Shown here: one piece after another, positions 27,447 through 35,926 of the stretch
Layout: each line of letters opens with the position of its first letter
Numbering within the stretch: position 1 is the first letter of the stretch
Source of the DNA: Collimonas sp. OK607
GTDB lineage: Bacteria > Pseudomonadota > Gammaproteobacteria > Burkholderiales > Burkholderiaceae_D
DNA: 64,000 nt
Reading direction: 5' to 3'
Assembly: GCF_900111995.1 (NCBI RefSeq)
Contig: NZ_FOKF01000004.1
Coordinates: forward strand, 62,001 to 126,000
Position numbers and translations under genes: made by a program
Notes under the pieces: generated by a model
The model's input: only the letters and a program-made list of their open reading frames with translations
The model's database searches: none
What the model was told of the DNA's origin: nothing

Positions 27447-29603
27447 ATGCAAGATGTCATTCACTACACCGTCGACAGCGATGGCATTGCCACGCTGACT
27501 ATCGACTATCCGAACAAAACCATGAACGTGATCGATCAGGTGTTCATGGATAGCCTGTCGTACTGTATCGACCGGGTGGTTGCGGATGCCAACGTCAAGG
27601 GCGCGATTGTTATCTCCGGCAAAGAGGCCTTCGTGGCTGGCGCCGACCTGATAGAGATGGAGAAAACGATCGACAGCATGGCCGGCTACGCAATCGAATT
27701 GCTGTTCGAGAAATGCGCGTCGCTGTCCAGGCTGTTACGCCGCATGGAAACCTGCGGCAAGCCGTTCGCGGCGGCGATCAATGGCGTGGCGCTGGGCGGA
27801 GGATTTGAAATTGGCCTGGCTTGCCACTACCGGGTGGCGGCAGACGTCGCCAGCCTGGTTGTCGGCTTGCCGGAAGTGCAGGTCGGATTGCTGCCCGGCG
27901 CCGGTGGTACGCAGCGCATGATGCGGCTGCTGGGTATTCTGGGTGCGATGCCTTATCTGATGGAAGGCCGGCAAGCGAATGCCGCCAAAGCCCTGGAAAC
28001 CGGCATGATTCACGCTGTCGTACCAAAAATCGAACTGCTGGCGGCGGCCAAGCGCTGGTTGCTGGATACCCCGAACGCGGTGCAGCCTTGGGATGTCAAA
28101 GGCTATAAGATTCCGGGTGGCGGACCGCTCGACCCACGCGTGGCGCCGAGTTTTGTCGTCGGCAACACCATGTTGCAGGCGAATACTTATCATAATCTGC
28201 CGGCTCCGCTCGCGATTCAGAGTTGCCTGTTTGAGGGTGGCCAGTTGCCGATGGACAAAGCGTTGGCCGTTGAAAGTAAATACCTGGCACAGCTGACGTT
28301 AAGTCCGGTATCGCGCGGCATGATACGCACCTTGTTCGTGAATAAATCCAAAGCGGAAAAGCTGATGCATCGGCCGGCGGGATTCGCGCCGTTCAAATGC
28401 AGCAAGCTCGGCGTGATAGGGGCGGGTATGATGGGCGCCGGGATTGCGCTGAATGCAGCGCAGCGTGGCATCAGCGTGGTGCTAATCGATCGCGACGAAG
28501 CCGGCGCCGAACGCGGCAAAGCCTATGCGGTCAAATCGCTGGGGCGGCTGATTGCCAAAGGCCGCATGACGCAGGATAAGGCTGATGCGATCCTGGCGCG
28601 GATTACCCCATCGACCGATTACGAACTCTTGCACGATGCCGACATGGTGGTCGAAGCCGTGTTCGAAGACCGTGCGCTGAAAGCCGAGGTAACCAAAAAA
28701 CTCGACGCCGTGCTGCCTGATCACTGTGTGCTGGCCAGTAACACGTCGGCACTGCCGATCACCGTGCTGGCAGCGGCCAGCCGCCGTCCGGAACGGTTTA
28801 TCGGCCTGCACTTCTTTTCCCCGGCGGAACGCATGCCGCTGGTTGAAGTGATACGCGGCAAGCAAACTTCCGACGCCACACTGGCGCAGGCACTGGACTT
28901 CGTCGCGCAATTGAAGAAGACGCCGATCCTGGTCAACGACAGTCGCGGTTTTTTCACCAGCCGCTTCATCGGCGCCTTCATCGACGATGCGATCGGCATG
29001 GTGGCGGAAGGGATCAGCCCGGCGCTGATAGAAAACTGCGCAAAGCACGCTGGCATGGCCGTCGGGCCGTTGGCCATCACCGATGAATTGTCGATTGAAT
29101 TATCGGTGCATGCCGGTCAGGCGCAAGCGCGGGAATTTCCGGACGAATACAAAGCTGGCCGTTCCGTGGCGATTTTGACCAAGCTGTATGAACTCGGCCG
29201 GCTTGGAAAAAAAGTCGGCAAGGGCTTCTACGACTACAACGAGAGCGGCAAACAAATCTGGCCTGGCTTGACCGAACTCTACCCGCGCTTGGCGCGACAG
29301 CCCGATCCGCATGACATCAAACAACGCATCCTGTATGTGCAGGCGCTGGAAGCGGCGCGCTGCATGGCCGAAGGCGTACTGATTGCCCCCGCCGACGGCG
29401 ATGTCGGCGCCATCCTCGGGGTCGGCTACCCGGCCTATACCGGCGGTCCGTTCTGTTTCATCGACGGTATCGGCTTGAGCGCATTCGTGGCCGAGTCGGA
29501 TCGCCTGGCGGGGCTGTTCGGCCAGCATCTGCGGCCGCCGCAGCTGTTGCGCGACATGGCGGAAAAAGGGCAGACCTTCTACGGCCGTAACGCCAGGGTA
29601 TAG
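27447..29603 (+). CDS. FadB/FadJ-type multifunctional enzyme (enoyl-CoA hydratase + 3-hydroxyacyl-CoA dehydrogenase)
   Basis: A 718-residue fusion. Residues 1-190 are a crotonase domain (AFVAGADLIEM, NGVALGGGFEIGLA and PEVQVGLLPGAGGTQRM with both hydratase Glu residues in place). From about 315 a NAD-binding domain starts (GVIGAGMMGAGIALNAAQRG), followed by LHFFSPAERMPLVEVIRG and the C-terminal dehydrogenase domains. It performs hydration and NAD-dependent oxidation in beta-oxidation, with the thiolase upstream as the third activity of the complex. Length matches the family. The order thiolase then FadB is reversed from the E. coli fadBA operon. Confidence 0.93.
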   Translation: MQDVIHYTVDSDGIATLTIDYPNKTMNVIDQVFMDSLSYCIDRVVADANVKGAIVISGKEAFVAGADLIEMEKTIDSMAGYAIELLFEKCASLSRLLRRMETCGKPFAAAINGVALGGGFEIGLACHYRVAADVASLVVGLPEVQVGLLPGAGGTQRMMRLLGILGAMPYLMEGRQANAAKALETGMIHAVVPKIELLAAAKRWLLDTPNAVQPWDVKGYKIPGGGPLDPRVAPSFVVGNTMLQANTYHNLPAPLAIQSCLFEGGQLPMDKALAVESKYLAQLTLSPVSRGMIRTLFVNKSKAEKLMHRPAGFAPFKCSKLGVIGAGMMGAGIALNAAQRGISVVLIDRDEAGAERGKAYAVKSLGRLIAKGRMTQDKADAILARITPSTDYELLHDADMVVEAVFEDRALKAEVTKKLDAVLPDHCVLASNTSALPITVLAAASRRPERFIGLHFFSPAERMPLVEVIRGKQTSDATLAQALDFVAQLKKTPILVNDSRGFFTSRFIGAFIDDAIGMVAEGISPALIENCAKHAGMAVGPLAITDELSIELSVHAGQAQAREFPDEYKAGRSVAILTKLYELGRLGKKVGKGFYDYNESGKQIWPGLTELYPRLARQPDPHDIKQRILYVQALEAARCMAEGVLIAPADGDVGAILGVGYPAYTGGPFCFIDGIGLSAFVAESDRLAGLFGQHLRPPQLLRDMAEKGQTFYGRNARV

Positions 29604-29670
29604 CGTGACCGGCGCGGATTTGAAATGGTCTGCGCGTGTTTGAGACATGTCACTTTGAAAGAAGATAACG

Positions 29671-30771
29671 ATGAATTTCGATTTTTCCGACGACCAGAAT
29701 ATGTTGCGCGACGAGGTGCGCAAGTTCCTGATCAATGAATCGCCGCTGATTGAAGCGCGGCAAGTGATGGAACAAGAGCAATTGTATAGTCAGCCGGTCT
29801 GGCGTGGCCTCACCGGTCTCGGTGTGACTTCGCTGATGTTGCCGGTATCGTGCGGTGGCCACGGTCTGGGCGCGCTCGAATTGTGCGTCGTCGCAGAAGA
29901 AATCGGCAGACAGTTGGCGCCGGTGCCGCTGGCTTCCACGTTGTATCTGGCTTTGCAAGCCTTGCTTCTGGGCGCAAGCGAAGCGCAACAGCAACGCTGG
30001 CTGCCACGGATTGCGGACGGCGCCATCGCGACGCTTGCCGCGCCACTGGACGCGGCGCAAGGCATGGTGCTGCCGCGCTTCGATGGCCGTGCATTGCACG
30101 GTTTGGCGCCGCTGGTATCGGATGGCGAAGCCGCTGCCTTTGCGGTGGTGTTAGCGCAAGATGAAGCGCATCGGCCGCTGCTGGTTGTGGCTGATCTCGA
30201 CGCCAGCGTTGCGCGCCGACGCCTGGCAACGCTGGACAAATCCCGTCCGTTTGCGGAGTTACGTTTCGAAGCCACCCCGGCCGAAGCGCTAGACGCCTGC
30301 ACCGACGCCATCGCGGTATTGGCACAGGTACGCAATCGCGCCGCCATCCTTTTGGCGTTCGAACAACTCGGCGGTGCGGATGCCGCGCTCGAGATGGCTT
30401 GCGGTTATGCCCGTGAACGCAAAGCCTTCGGCCGTGCCATCGGCTCCTATCAGGGCATCAAGCACAAACTTGCCGATATCTATACCGGCAATCAGATGGC
30501 GCGCAGCCATTGTTATTACGGCGCCTGGGCCTTACTCAGCGATGCGCCCGAGCTGCCGCTCGCTGCCGCTGGCGCACGCACATCTGCCAGCGCAGCCTTT
30601 TCATACGCGGCGCAGGAAAACATCCAGACCCACGGCGGCATGGGTTACACATGGGAACTTGACTGCCACATGTTTTATCGGCGTGCGCGACAGCTCGCGG
30701 TGATGCTCGGCAGTTCGCATGTTTGGCGCGAACAACTGGTGCAAAACCTTGAACGTCAACTTGTCGCCTGA
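29671..30771 (+). CDS. Acyl-CoA dehydrogenase, subunit/paralogue 1
   Basis: A 366-residue FAD-dependent acyl-CoA dehydrogenase, the first oxidation step of beta-oxidation. MNFDFSDDQNMLRDEVRKF opens the N-terminal helical domain, and the C-terminal domain has RKAFGRAIGSYQGIKH and THGGMGYTWELD. The Glu of GYTWE occupies the position of the catalytic base in medium-chain enzymes. The middle beta-domain is less conserved than in its neighbour. It is followed 88 bases later by a second acyl-CoA dehydrogenase; such adjacent pairs form heterotetramers in sterol side-chain degradation, so the two may act as one enzyme. Confidence 0.9.
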   Translation: MNFDFSDDQNMLRDEVRKFLINESPLIEARQVMEQEQLYSQPVWRGLTGLGVTSLMLPVSCGGHGLGALELCVVAEEIGRQLAPVPLASTLYLALQALLLGASEAQQQRWLPRIADGAIATLAAPLDAAQGMVLPRFDGRALHGLAPLVSDGEAAAFAVVLAQDEAHRPLLVVADLDASVARRRLATLDKSRPFAELRFEATPAEALDACTDAIAVLAQVRNRAAILLAFEQLGGADAALEMACGYARERKAFGRAIGSYQGIKHKLADIYTGNQMARSHCYYGAWALLSDAPELPLAAAGARTSASAAFSYAAQENIQTHGGMGYTWELDCHMFYRRARQLAVMLGSSHVWREQLVQNLERQLVA

Positions 30772-30859
30772 GTCGGCCTGACTGATACGGCCAGCCGAGG
30801 AAATTTACCCAACAACCGCCAACGCCCGGCGTTAGCGGAAAATCGAGGAACAGAACGTA

Positions 30860-32095
30860 ATGGACTTCCAGGACTCCCCCGAAGAAATCAGCTTCCGCCA
30901 GGAATGCCGCCAATGGTTACAGGATAATGCACCGCAAAAGCAACGTTCTGACGAAATATCCGGCCAAGGGCTGACATCCGCACAATTGTTGCAGGCGTCC
31001 CGCGAATGGCAGGGACGGCGGGCCGCCGCCGGCTTCGGCGCGATTACCTGGCCGGTTGCCTTCGGCGGGCGCGGCGGCACGCCGATGCAGGAAGTCATTT
31101 ACCGTCAGGAAGAGGGGCGCTTCAATGTGCCGCCGAACTATTTCGCCGTGAGCCTCGGCATGGTGCTTCCCTCGCTATTCGCTCATGCCAGTGAAGAAGT
31201 GCGCGCCCGCTACCTGGGGCCGGCACTGCACGGCAAGGAACTGTGGTGCCAATTGCTATCCGAACCGGGCGCCGGCTCCGATCTCGGCATGGTGCGCACG
31301 CGCGCCGAGTGCTGCAGCGACGGCCGCGACGGCTGGATCTTGAATGGACAAAAAGTCTGGACCACGCTGGCGCAATTTGCTGAATTCGGCATGGTGCTGG
31401 CGCGCACCGATCCGACTGTGCCCAAGTTCGAGGGCTTGACCAGTTTCTTCATCGACATGAAAGCGCCTGGTGTGGAAGTGCGCCCGATACGGCAAGCCAA
31501 TGGCGAATCCGAGTTCAACGAAGTGTTTTTCAATGACGTCTTCATTCCGGATAGCCAGCGCGTGGGAGCGGCCGGCGCCGGCTGGAAGGTTACGCTGACC
31601 GCGCTGATGAATGAAAGACTGTCGATCGGCGGCGTGATGCCTCCCGATTTGTGGCGCACGGCGGCGCAAATAATGCGTTCGGCAGAATTCAACGGCGGCA
31701 GCGCCATGGCCGACGGCCGCATGCGCGAACGGTTAGCCGATCTGTACCTGAACGCCCATGGCCTTTGGCTGTTGCAGTGTCGCGGCTTGACCGCACTCGG
31801 CAAGGGCAAGGAGCCCGGCCCCGAATTGTCGATCGCCAAGATCGTCGGCGCCCGTACCTTGCAGGACTTCGCTTATTTTGCGATGGATCTGCAGGGGGAG
31901 CGCGGCGTACTCGCGGCCGAAGAAGTCGGTGACACGTGGCAGTTGGTGGAGAAGTTGTGGTTCGGTGCGGCGGGCATGCGGATTGCCGGCGGCACCGATG
32001 AAATCGTCAAGAATAACGTTGGCGAACGCGTGCTGGGTCTGCCGTCGGAACCGCGCATGGATAAAGGTGTGCCGTTCAATCAGTTGCCGCGCTGA
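30860..32095 (+). CDS. Acyl-CoA dehydrogenase, subunit/paralogue 2
   Basis: A 411-residue acyl-CoA dehydrogenase. LLSEPGAGSDLGMVRTRA is the FAD/substrate-binding segment, NGQKVWTT follows, and GAAGMRIAGGTDEIVKNNVGERVLGLP ends the C-terminal domain. At the position of the medium-chain catalytic Glu there is no GYTxE motif; an ERLSIGG segment in helix G could supply a Glu as in isovaleryl-CoA dehydrogenases. This fits enzymes acting on branched or bulky CoA esters. It pairs with the previous gene, and together they may form a mixed complex. Chain specificity is not deduced. Confidence 0.9.
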   Translation: MDFQDSPEEISFRQECRQWLQDNAPQKQRSDEISGQGLTSAQLLQASREWQGRRAAAGFGAITWPVAFGGRGGTPMQEVIYRQEEGRFNVPPNYFAVSLGMVLPSLFAHASEEVRARYLGPALHGKELWCQLLSEPGAGSDLGMVRTRAECCSDGRDGWILNGQKVWTTLAQFAEFGMVLARTDPTVPKFEGLTSFFIDMKAPGVEVRPIRQANGESEFNEVFFNDVFIPDSQRVGAAGAGWKVTLTALMNERLSIGGVMPPDLWRTAAQIMRSAEFNGGSAMADGRMRERLADLYLNAHGLWLLQCRGLTALGKGKEPGPELSIAKIVGARTLQDFAYFAMDLQGERGVLAAEEVGDTWQLVEKLWFGAAGMRIAGGTDEIVKNNVGERVLGLPSEPRMDKGVPFNQLPR

Positions 32096-32174
32096 CGTAG
32101 GAAAGATTGAAAGCAGCAACCGGGCGACGTAATGTTGCGCGCCATAGCGATTACCCCGTGCCTGAGGAGGGCTC

Positions 32175-32639
32175 ATGACAACAAGTATCCGATATTGGGA
32201 AGACATGGAACTCGGCAAGATGGAAGAATCTGCCGAAACATTCACGTTGACGGCGCAGGCGATCAAGGAATTCGCGGGTCAATGGGATCCTTTTCCGCCG
32301 CATATCGACGAAGCCGTTGCCGCCCGCACTCCCATCGGGCAGTTGTTTGCCGCCGGCGTCCACCTGCTGTCGATCATCATCCGGCTTAGCCATACCATCC
32401 CGCACGAAGAAACTTCATCGATTGCCGCGCGTGGCTGGGATCAAGTCCGTTTTCATCGTCCTGCCGTGGTCGGCGACATTCTGCGTGCGCAAGTCACGCA
32501 TCTGGAGCGTAAGGAAGACCACCGTCCCGAACGAGGTGTAATAGTTACGCGCTTCGAATTGCGCAACCAGCATGACCAGGTTGTGCTGAGCTTTTTCAAT
32601 AACGTAGTGATGCTGCGGCGGCCGGTCGTTCCGGCGTAG
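32175..32639 (+). CDS. MaoC-family dehydratase/hydratase
   Basis: A 154-residue single hot-dog domain. The motif GQWDPFPPHIDEAVA (residues 35-49) is a MaoC-type active site with Asp and His in the usual spacing, but with FPP in place of NPI or xPxH. GDILRAQVTHLERKEDH is the conserved second half. Enoyl-CoA hydratase activity, converting the dehydrogenase product to a 3-hydroxyacyl-CoA, is probable. GAGGAGGG overlaps the region before the ATG. It lies between the acyl-CoA dehydrogenases and the FMO gene and offers an alternative hydratase to the FadB-like protein, perhaps for branched substrates. Confidence 0.85.
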   Translation: MTTSIRYWEDMELGKMEESAETFTLTAQAIKEFAGQWDPFPPHIDEAVAARTPIGQLFAAGVHLLSIIIRLSHTIPHEETSSIAARGWDQVRFHRPAVVGDILRAQVTHLERKEDHRPERGVIVTRFELRNQHDQVVLSFFNNVVMLRRPVVPA

Positions 32640-32697
32640 GGACTGAGCTTATTTCACCGCTTTTCGATTTCCAGGGACCACCGAGGAGGAAAACAAC

Positions 32698-32724
32698 ATG
32701 CCTGAACAGGACTTGTCATCATGA
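32698..32724 (+). promoter_or_regulatory. Nine-codon leader ORF overlapping the FMO start
   Basis: A strong ribosome site (GAGGAGG, about 32682-32689) precedes ATG 32698, which opens an ORF encoding MPEQDLSS whose TGA overlaps the FMO ATG (ATGA, 32721-32724). The FMO gene has no ribosome site of its own nearby, so it may be translated by reinitiation after this mini-ORF. Confidence 0.45.
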
Positions 32725-34121
32725 AAAATTCGATTCGATCTGAGGGCGTCGCGATCATCGGCGCCGGCACCAGCGGCGTTGTCTGCACCAAAGTATTCCG
32801 GCAGCAAGGGATTGCGGTGGACTGCTTTGAAAAAGGCAGCGGCCTGGGTGGGCTATGGCGTTTTGAAAACGATAATGAGGTTGGCGGTTGCTATCGCTCA
32901 CTTCATATCAATACCTCGAAACGGGTCATGGAATTGTCCGACTATCCGATGCCGGAGCACATGGCCGAATTTCCTAGCCACAGCGAGATTGTCCGGTATT
33001 TCGACGATTACGCAGATCACTTCGATGTGCGGCCGCATATCCGGTTCAATACCGAGGTATTGCAGGTCGAGCGTTGCGCAGATGGCAGTTGGGATATACA
33101 TCTGCGTGGTCCTGCGGGAGAGGAGAAGCGCAACTATCGTTGGCTGGTGGTGGCGAACGGGCACCACTGGGATGTGCGCATGGCCAAGTTCCCGGGTCAG
33201 TTCGATGGTGCGCAGTTGCATGCGCATCACTATGTAGATTCCACATCGCCCTATGATTTCCGAGGGAAACGGGTGGTCGTCGTTGGTTCCGGTAACTCGG
33301 CCATGGATATCGCCTGTGAACTGGGCCAGGCAGCCCGCGCCAGTAGTGGACCGGTCAAGGTATTCCTGTCGCAGCGCTCGGGGGTGTGGATTACCCCGAA
33401 AGTGCTCGGCAATATGCCCCAGGATAAATTCATCCGTCATCCGATGAAGCGCCCCGGCGGCTGGGAGCGTTTCCGGAGGCGCTGGATTCCACGTGCCTGG
33501 CGCCTTTCGCTCTCTAACGTCTTGTCCGAATATATAGTGCGTTCGGTGGCCGGAGATCCGCGGCGCGTTGGGCTGAAGCCGCCGAAGGATCGTTTCGTTG
33601 CGCGTCATGGCACGGTGTCGCAAGACATTCACGCGCGCCTGATTCATGGCGATATCACGCCGAAGGGCAACATCGTCGAGATGATGGGTGATCGGGTCCG
33701 GTTTGAAGACGGCAGCATCGAAGCTGTCGATGCGATCGTGCATTGTTCGGGCTACCGCATCAGCTTCCCGTTCCTGGATACAAAGCTGATCAGCGCGCCG
33801 GGCAACAACATTGCGCTATGGCGGCGGATCTTCGACCCGCGCTACAGGAATCTGATGTTCCTTGCTTTGGTTCAACCAAAGTGCTCGATGATGCCGATTG
33901 CCGAATTACAGTCGCACTATCTGGCGCAGTACATCACCGGGCGCTACCAACTGCCATCGGTTGCGCGGATGGAAGCCGAACTGAAGGCCGACCAGGAAAC
34001 GCTCAAGGCACAGTTCATAGCTTCGGAGAGCCATACCATTCAGATCGACTGTGATGAATACAGTTACCACCTTTATGAAGAACTGGATCGCGGTATGGTG
34101 CGTGCCAAGGCGGCAGCGTGA
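32721..34121 (+). CDS. Flavin-containing monooxygenase (FMO/BVMO-like)
   Basis: A 466-residue class B flavoprotein. GAGTSGVVC (near residue 14) is the FAD dinucleotide motif, FDGAQLHAHHYVD resembles the FxGxxxHxxxY/F signature of FMOs (near 158), and VVVVGSGNSAMDIACELG (near 185) binds NADPH. The family adds oxygen to heteroatoms or, in Baeyer-Villiger types, to ketones. In this setting a Baeyer-Villiger cleavage of a ketone intermediate is plausible, but the motif does not decide it. ATG at 32721 overlaps a leader ORF. The first 70 residues are duplicated in the chimeric relic at 25.6 kb, almost identical in DNA over 44 bases. Confidence 0.85.
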   Translation: MKNSIRSEGVAIIGAGTSGVVCTKVFRQQGIAVDCFEKGSGLGGLWRFENDNEVGGCYRSLHINTSKRVMELSDYPMPEHMAEFPSHSEIVRYFDDYADHFDVRPHIRFNTEVLQVERCADGSWDIHLRGPAGEEKRNYRWLVVANGHHWDVRMAKFPGQFDGAQLHAHHYVDSTSPYDFRGKRVVVVGSGNSAMDIACELGQAARASSGPVKVFLSQRSGVWITPKVLGNMPQDKFIRHPMKRPGGWERFRRRWIPRAWRLSLSNVLSEYIVRSVAGDPRRVGLKPPKDRFVARHGTVSQDIHARLIHGDITPKGNIVEMMGDRVRFEDGSIEAVDAIVHCSGYRISFPFLDTKLISAPGNNIALWRRIFDPRYRNLMFLALVQPKCSMMPIAELQSHYLAQYITGRYQLPSVARMEAELKADQETLKAQFIASESHTIQIDCDEYSYHLYEELDRGMVRAKAAA

Positions 34122-34230
34122 AGGGCCGACTCCGGTAGGTTCAAGTCGAATATCAATAGAAGCGCGACGGCGGCCTTTTCATGTTCAGCCCGCTCCAGAC
34201 GAATGACATAAAAATGAAAGAGATATTCTT

Positions 34231-35877
34231 TTGAACCAGGAATTTGATTACATCGTCATTGGCTCCGGATCGGCAGGTGGAACCTTGGCGGCGCGCCTCA
34301 GCGCGAGCGGCGAGCACACGGTACTGTTAATAGAGGCTGGTGGCTCTCATCGTCAATTGTTAGTCGACATGCCTGCCGGCTGGGGACGGATGGCCTTCGA
34401 TAAGCGCTATTCCTGGGGGCATGAAACAGAACCTGAACGCTGGGCTGGCGGCCGTCGCATGAAGATCCCACGCGGAAAAATGCTGGGTGGCTCGTCCTCA
34501 ATCAACGGTTTGCTGTATGTGCGCGGCCACCGCCAGGATTACGCCGACTGGGTCAGTGCCGGCGCCGCCGGCTGGAGTTGGCCGGAATTGCTGCCGCACT
34601 TTATTCGCACCGAGGGCCAGCAACATCTCGATAACAACTTGCATGGCCGCGGCGGCCCGTTGATTGCGGCCAATCAGAAAAACACCGATCCGATTACGGA
34701 TGCCATGATAGAAGCTGCCGTGCAGGCAGGGCTGGAGCGGGTGGATGACTTCAACGACGGCAATGCCGGAGGTGCCGGAATCTACCAGGTTAACGTGCTC
34801 GACGGACGGCGCTCATCCATCGCCCGCAATGCCATCGACCCTGCGATGTCACGGACAAACCTGACGGTCCTGACCCAGGCCACGGTGCAGTGCATTACTT
34901 TATCCGGACGCACGGCAACCGGTGTCAAATACCGCCTGCCGGATGGCAGCGAACAACTGGCAAAAGCGCGACGTGAAGTATTGCTGTGTGCCGGCGCCAT
35001 CCATTCTCCGCAATTATTGATGTTGTCTGGTATCGGACCGGCGGCACATCTGCAAGAGCACGGTATTGCGGTGGCGGCGGATCTGCCCGGGGTCGGGCAA
35101 AACCTGCAAGACCATGTCATTGCTCCCATGACCTGGCGCCTGCGGCCGGAAGTGCCCGGCATGAACGCGGCGTTCCGCGGGATTGGCCTGGCCGGCTCGA
35201 TGCTGCGTTACCTGTTCACACGTGGCGGGGCGATGACGAGTGCAGCATCGGAGTTCGGTTGTTACTTTCGTAGCGACCCGGCATTGAATTACAACGATAT
35301 TCAGGTCTTCGGTCTGCCAGTGACTGGCGCCACCGAACAAACCGTGAACCTGGGGCAATCTCCAAAACCGGAGTCGATCCCAGGCTTTACCCTGGCGCCA
35401 AATCAAATACGTCCCTGGTCACGCGGTTCGATTCAGCTTAAAGCTTCTGATGCAAGAGTGCATCCTGCGCTGCGCATGAACTATCTGGACGACGAACGCG
35501 ACCGCAAGGCACTTTTATATAGCCTGCGTTTCCTGCGTCGCATGGTGGAGCAACCGGCGCTGGCAAAGTTGGTGGCGGCAGAGACGCGGCCCGGACCGGC
35601 GCTTCACACTGACGCAGAATTGCTGGAATGGCTAGCGCCCACGATCACCACCGGACATCACGCCGTGGGCACCTGCCGCATGGGACGCTTGGACGATCCG
35701 TTCGCCGTGGTCACACCTGATTTGCGTGTGCGCGGAGTCGAACGTCTACGCGTGATTGATGCATCGGTGATGCCGAATATTATTTCCGGTAATACCAATG
35801 CAACCACCGTTGTGATTGGCGATAAAGGCGCGGATTTGGTCCTTGGCCGTGCTGCTCTGGCACCCATGGATAGCTAG
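34231..35877 (+). CDS. GMC-family FAD oxidoreductase (copy 1)
   Basis: A 548-residue glucose-methanol-choline oxidoreductase. IVIGSGSAGGTLAARL binds FAD, MLGGSSSINGLLYVRGHRQDY is the second GMC signature, and TTGHHAVGTCRMG carries the catalytic His, followed by the C-terminal NTNATTVVIGDKGAD. These enzymes oxidise primary or secondary alcohols. The start is TTG 34231, with AAAGAGA 8 bases upstream; an in-frame ATG near the correct position is absent. No signal peptide, so cytosolic. It would follow a hydroxylation by the P450 or the FMO in the same operon. A paralogue lies at 44.2-45.8 kb. Confidence 0.9.
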   Translation: MNQEFDYIVIGSGSAGGTLAARLSASGEHTVLLIEAGGSHRQLLVDMPAGWGRMAFDKRYSWGHETEPERWAGGRRMKIPRGKMLGGSSSINGLLYVRGHRQDYADWVSAGAAGWSWPELLPHFIRTEGQQHLDNNLHGRGGPLIAANQKNTDPITDAMIEAAVQAGLERVDDFNDGNAGGAGIYQVNVLDGRRSSIARNAIDPAMSRTNLTVLTQATVQCITLSGRTATGVKYRLPDGSEQLAKARREVLLCAGAIHSPQLLMLSGIGPAAHLQEHGIAVAADLPGVGQNLQDHVIAPMTWRLRPEVPGMNAAFRGIGLAGSMLRYLFTRGGAMTSAASEFGCYFRSDPALNYNDIQVFGLPVTGATEQTVNLGQSPKPESIPGFTLAPNQIRPWSRGSIQLKASDARVHPALRMNYLDDERDRKALLYSLRFLRRMVEQPALAKLVAAETRPGPALHTDAELLEWLAPTITTGHHAVGTCRMGRLDDPFAVVTPDLRVRGVERLRVIDASVMPNIISGNTNATTVVIGDKGADLVLGRAALAPMDS

Positions 35878-35926
35878 GGTTTTATGTCGAGTAAATGAAG
35901 CTCGGGAAATACTGAAAGGCAAGTCG

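Noticed and set aside
34214-34234. Mini-ORF MKEIFF overlapping the TTG start of GMC copy 1
   Set aside because: It has no ribosome site of its own; the AAAGAGA within it serves the TTG start. The overlap is probably chance.
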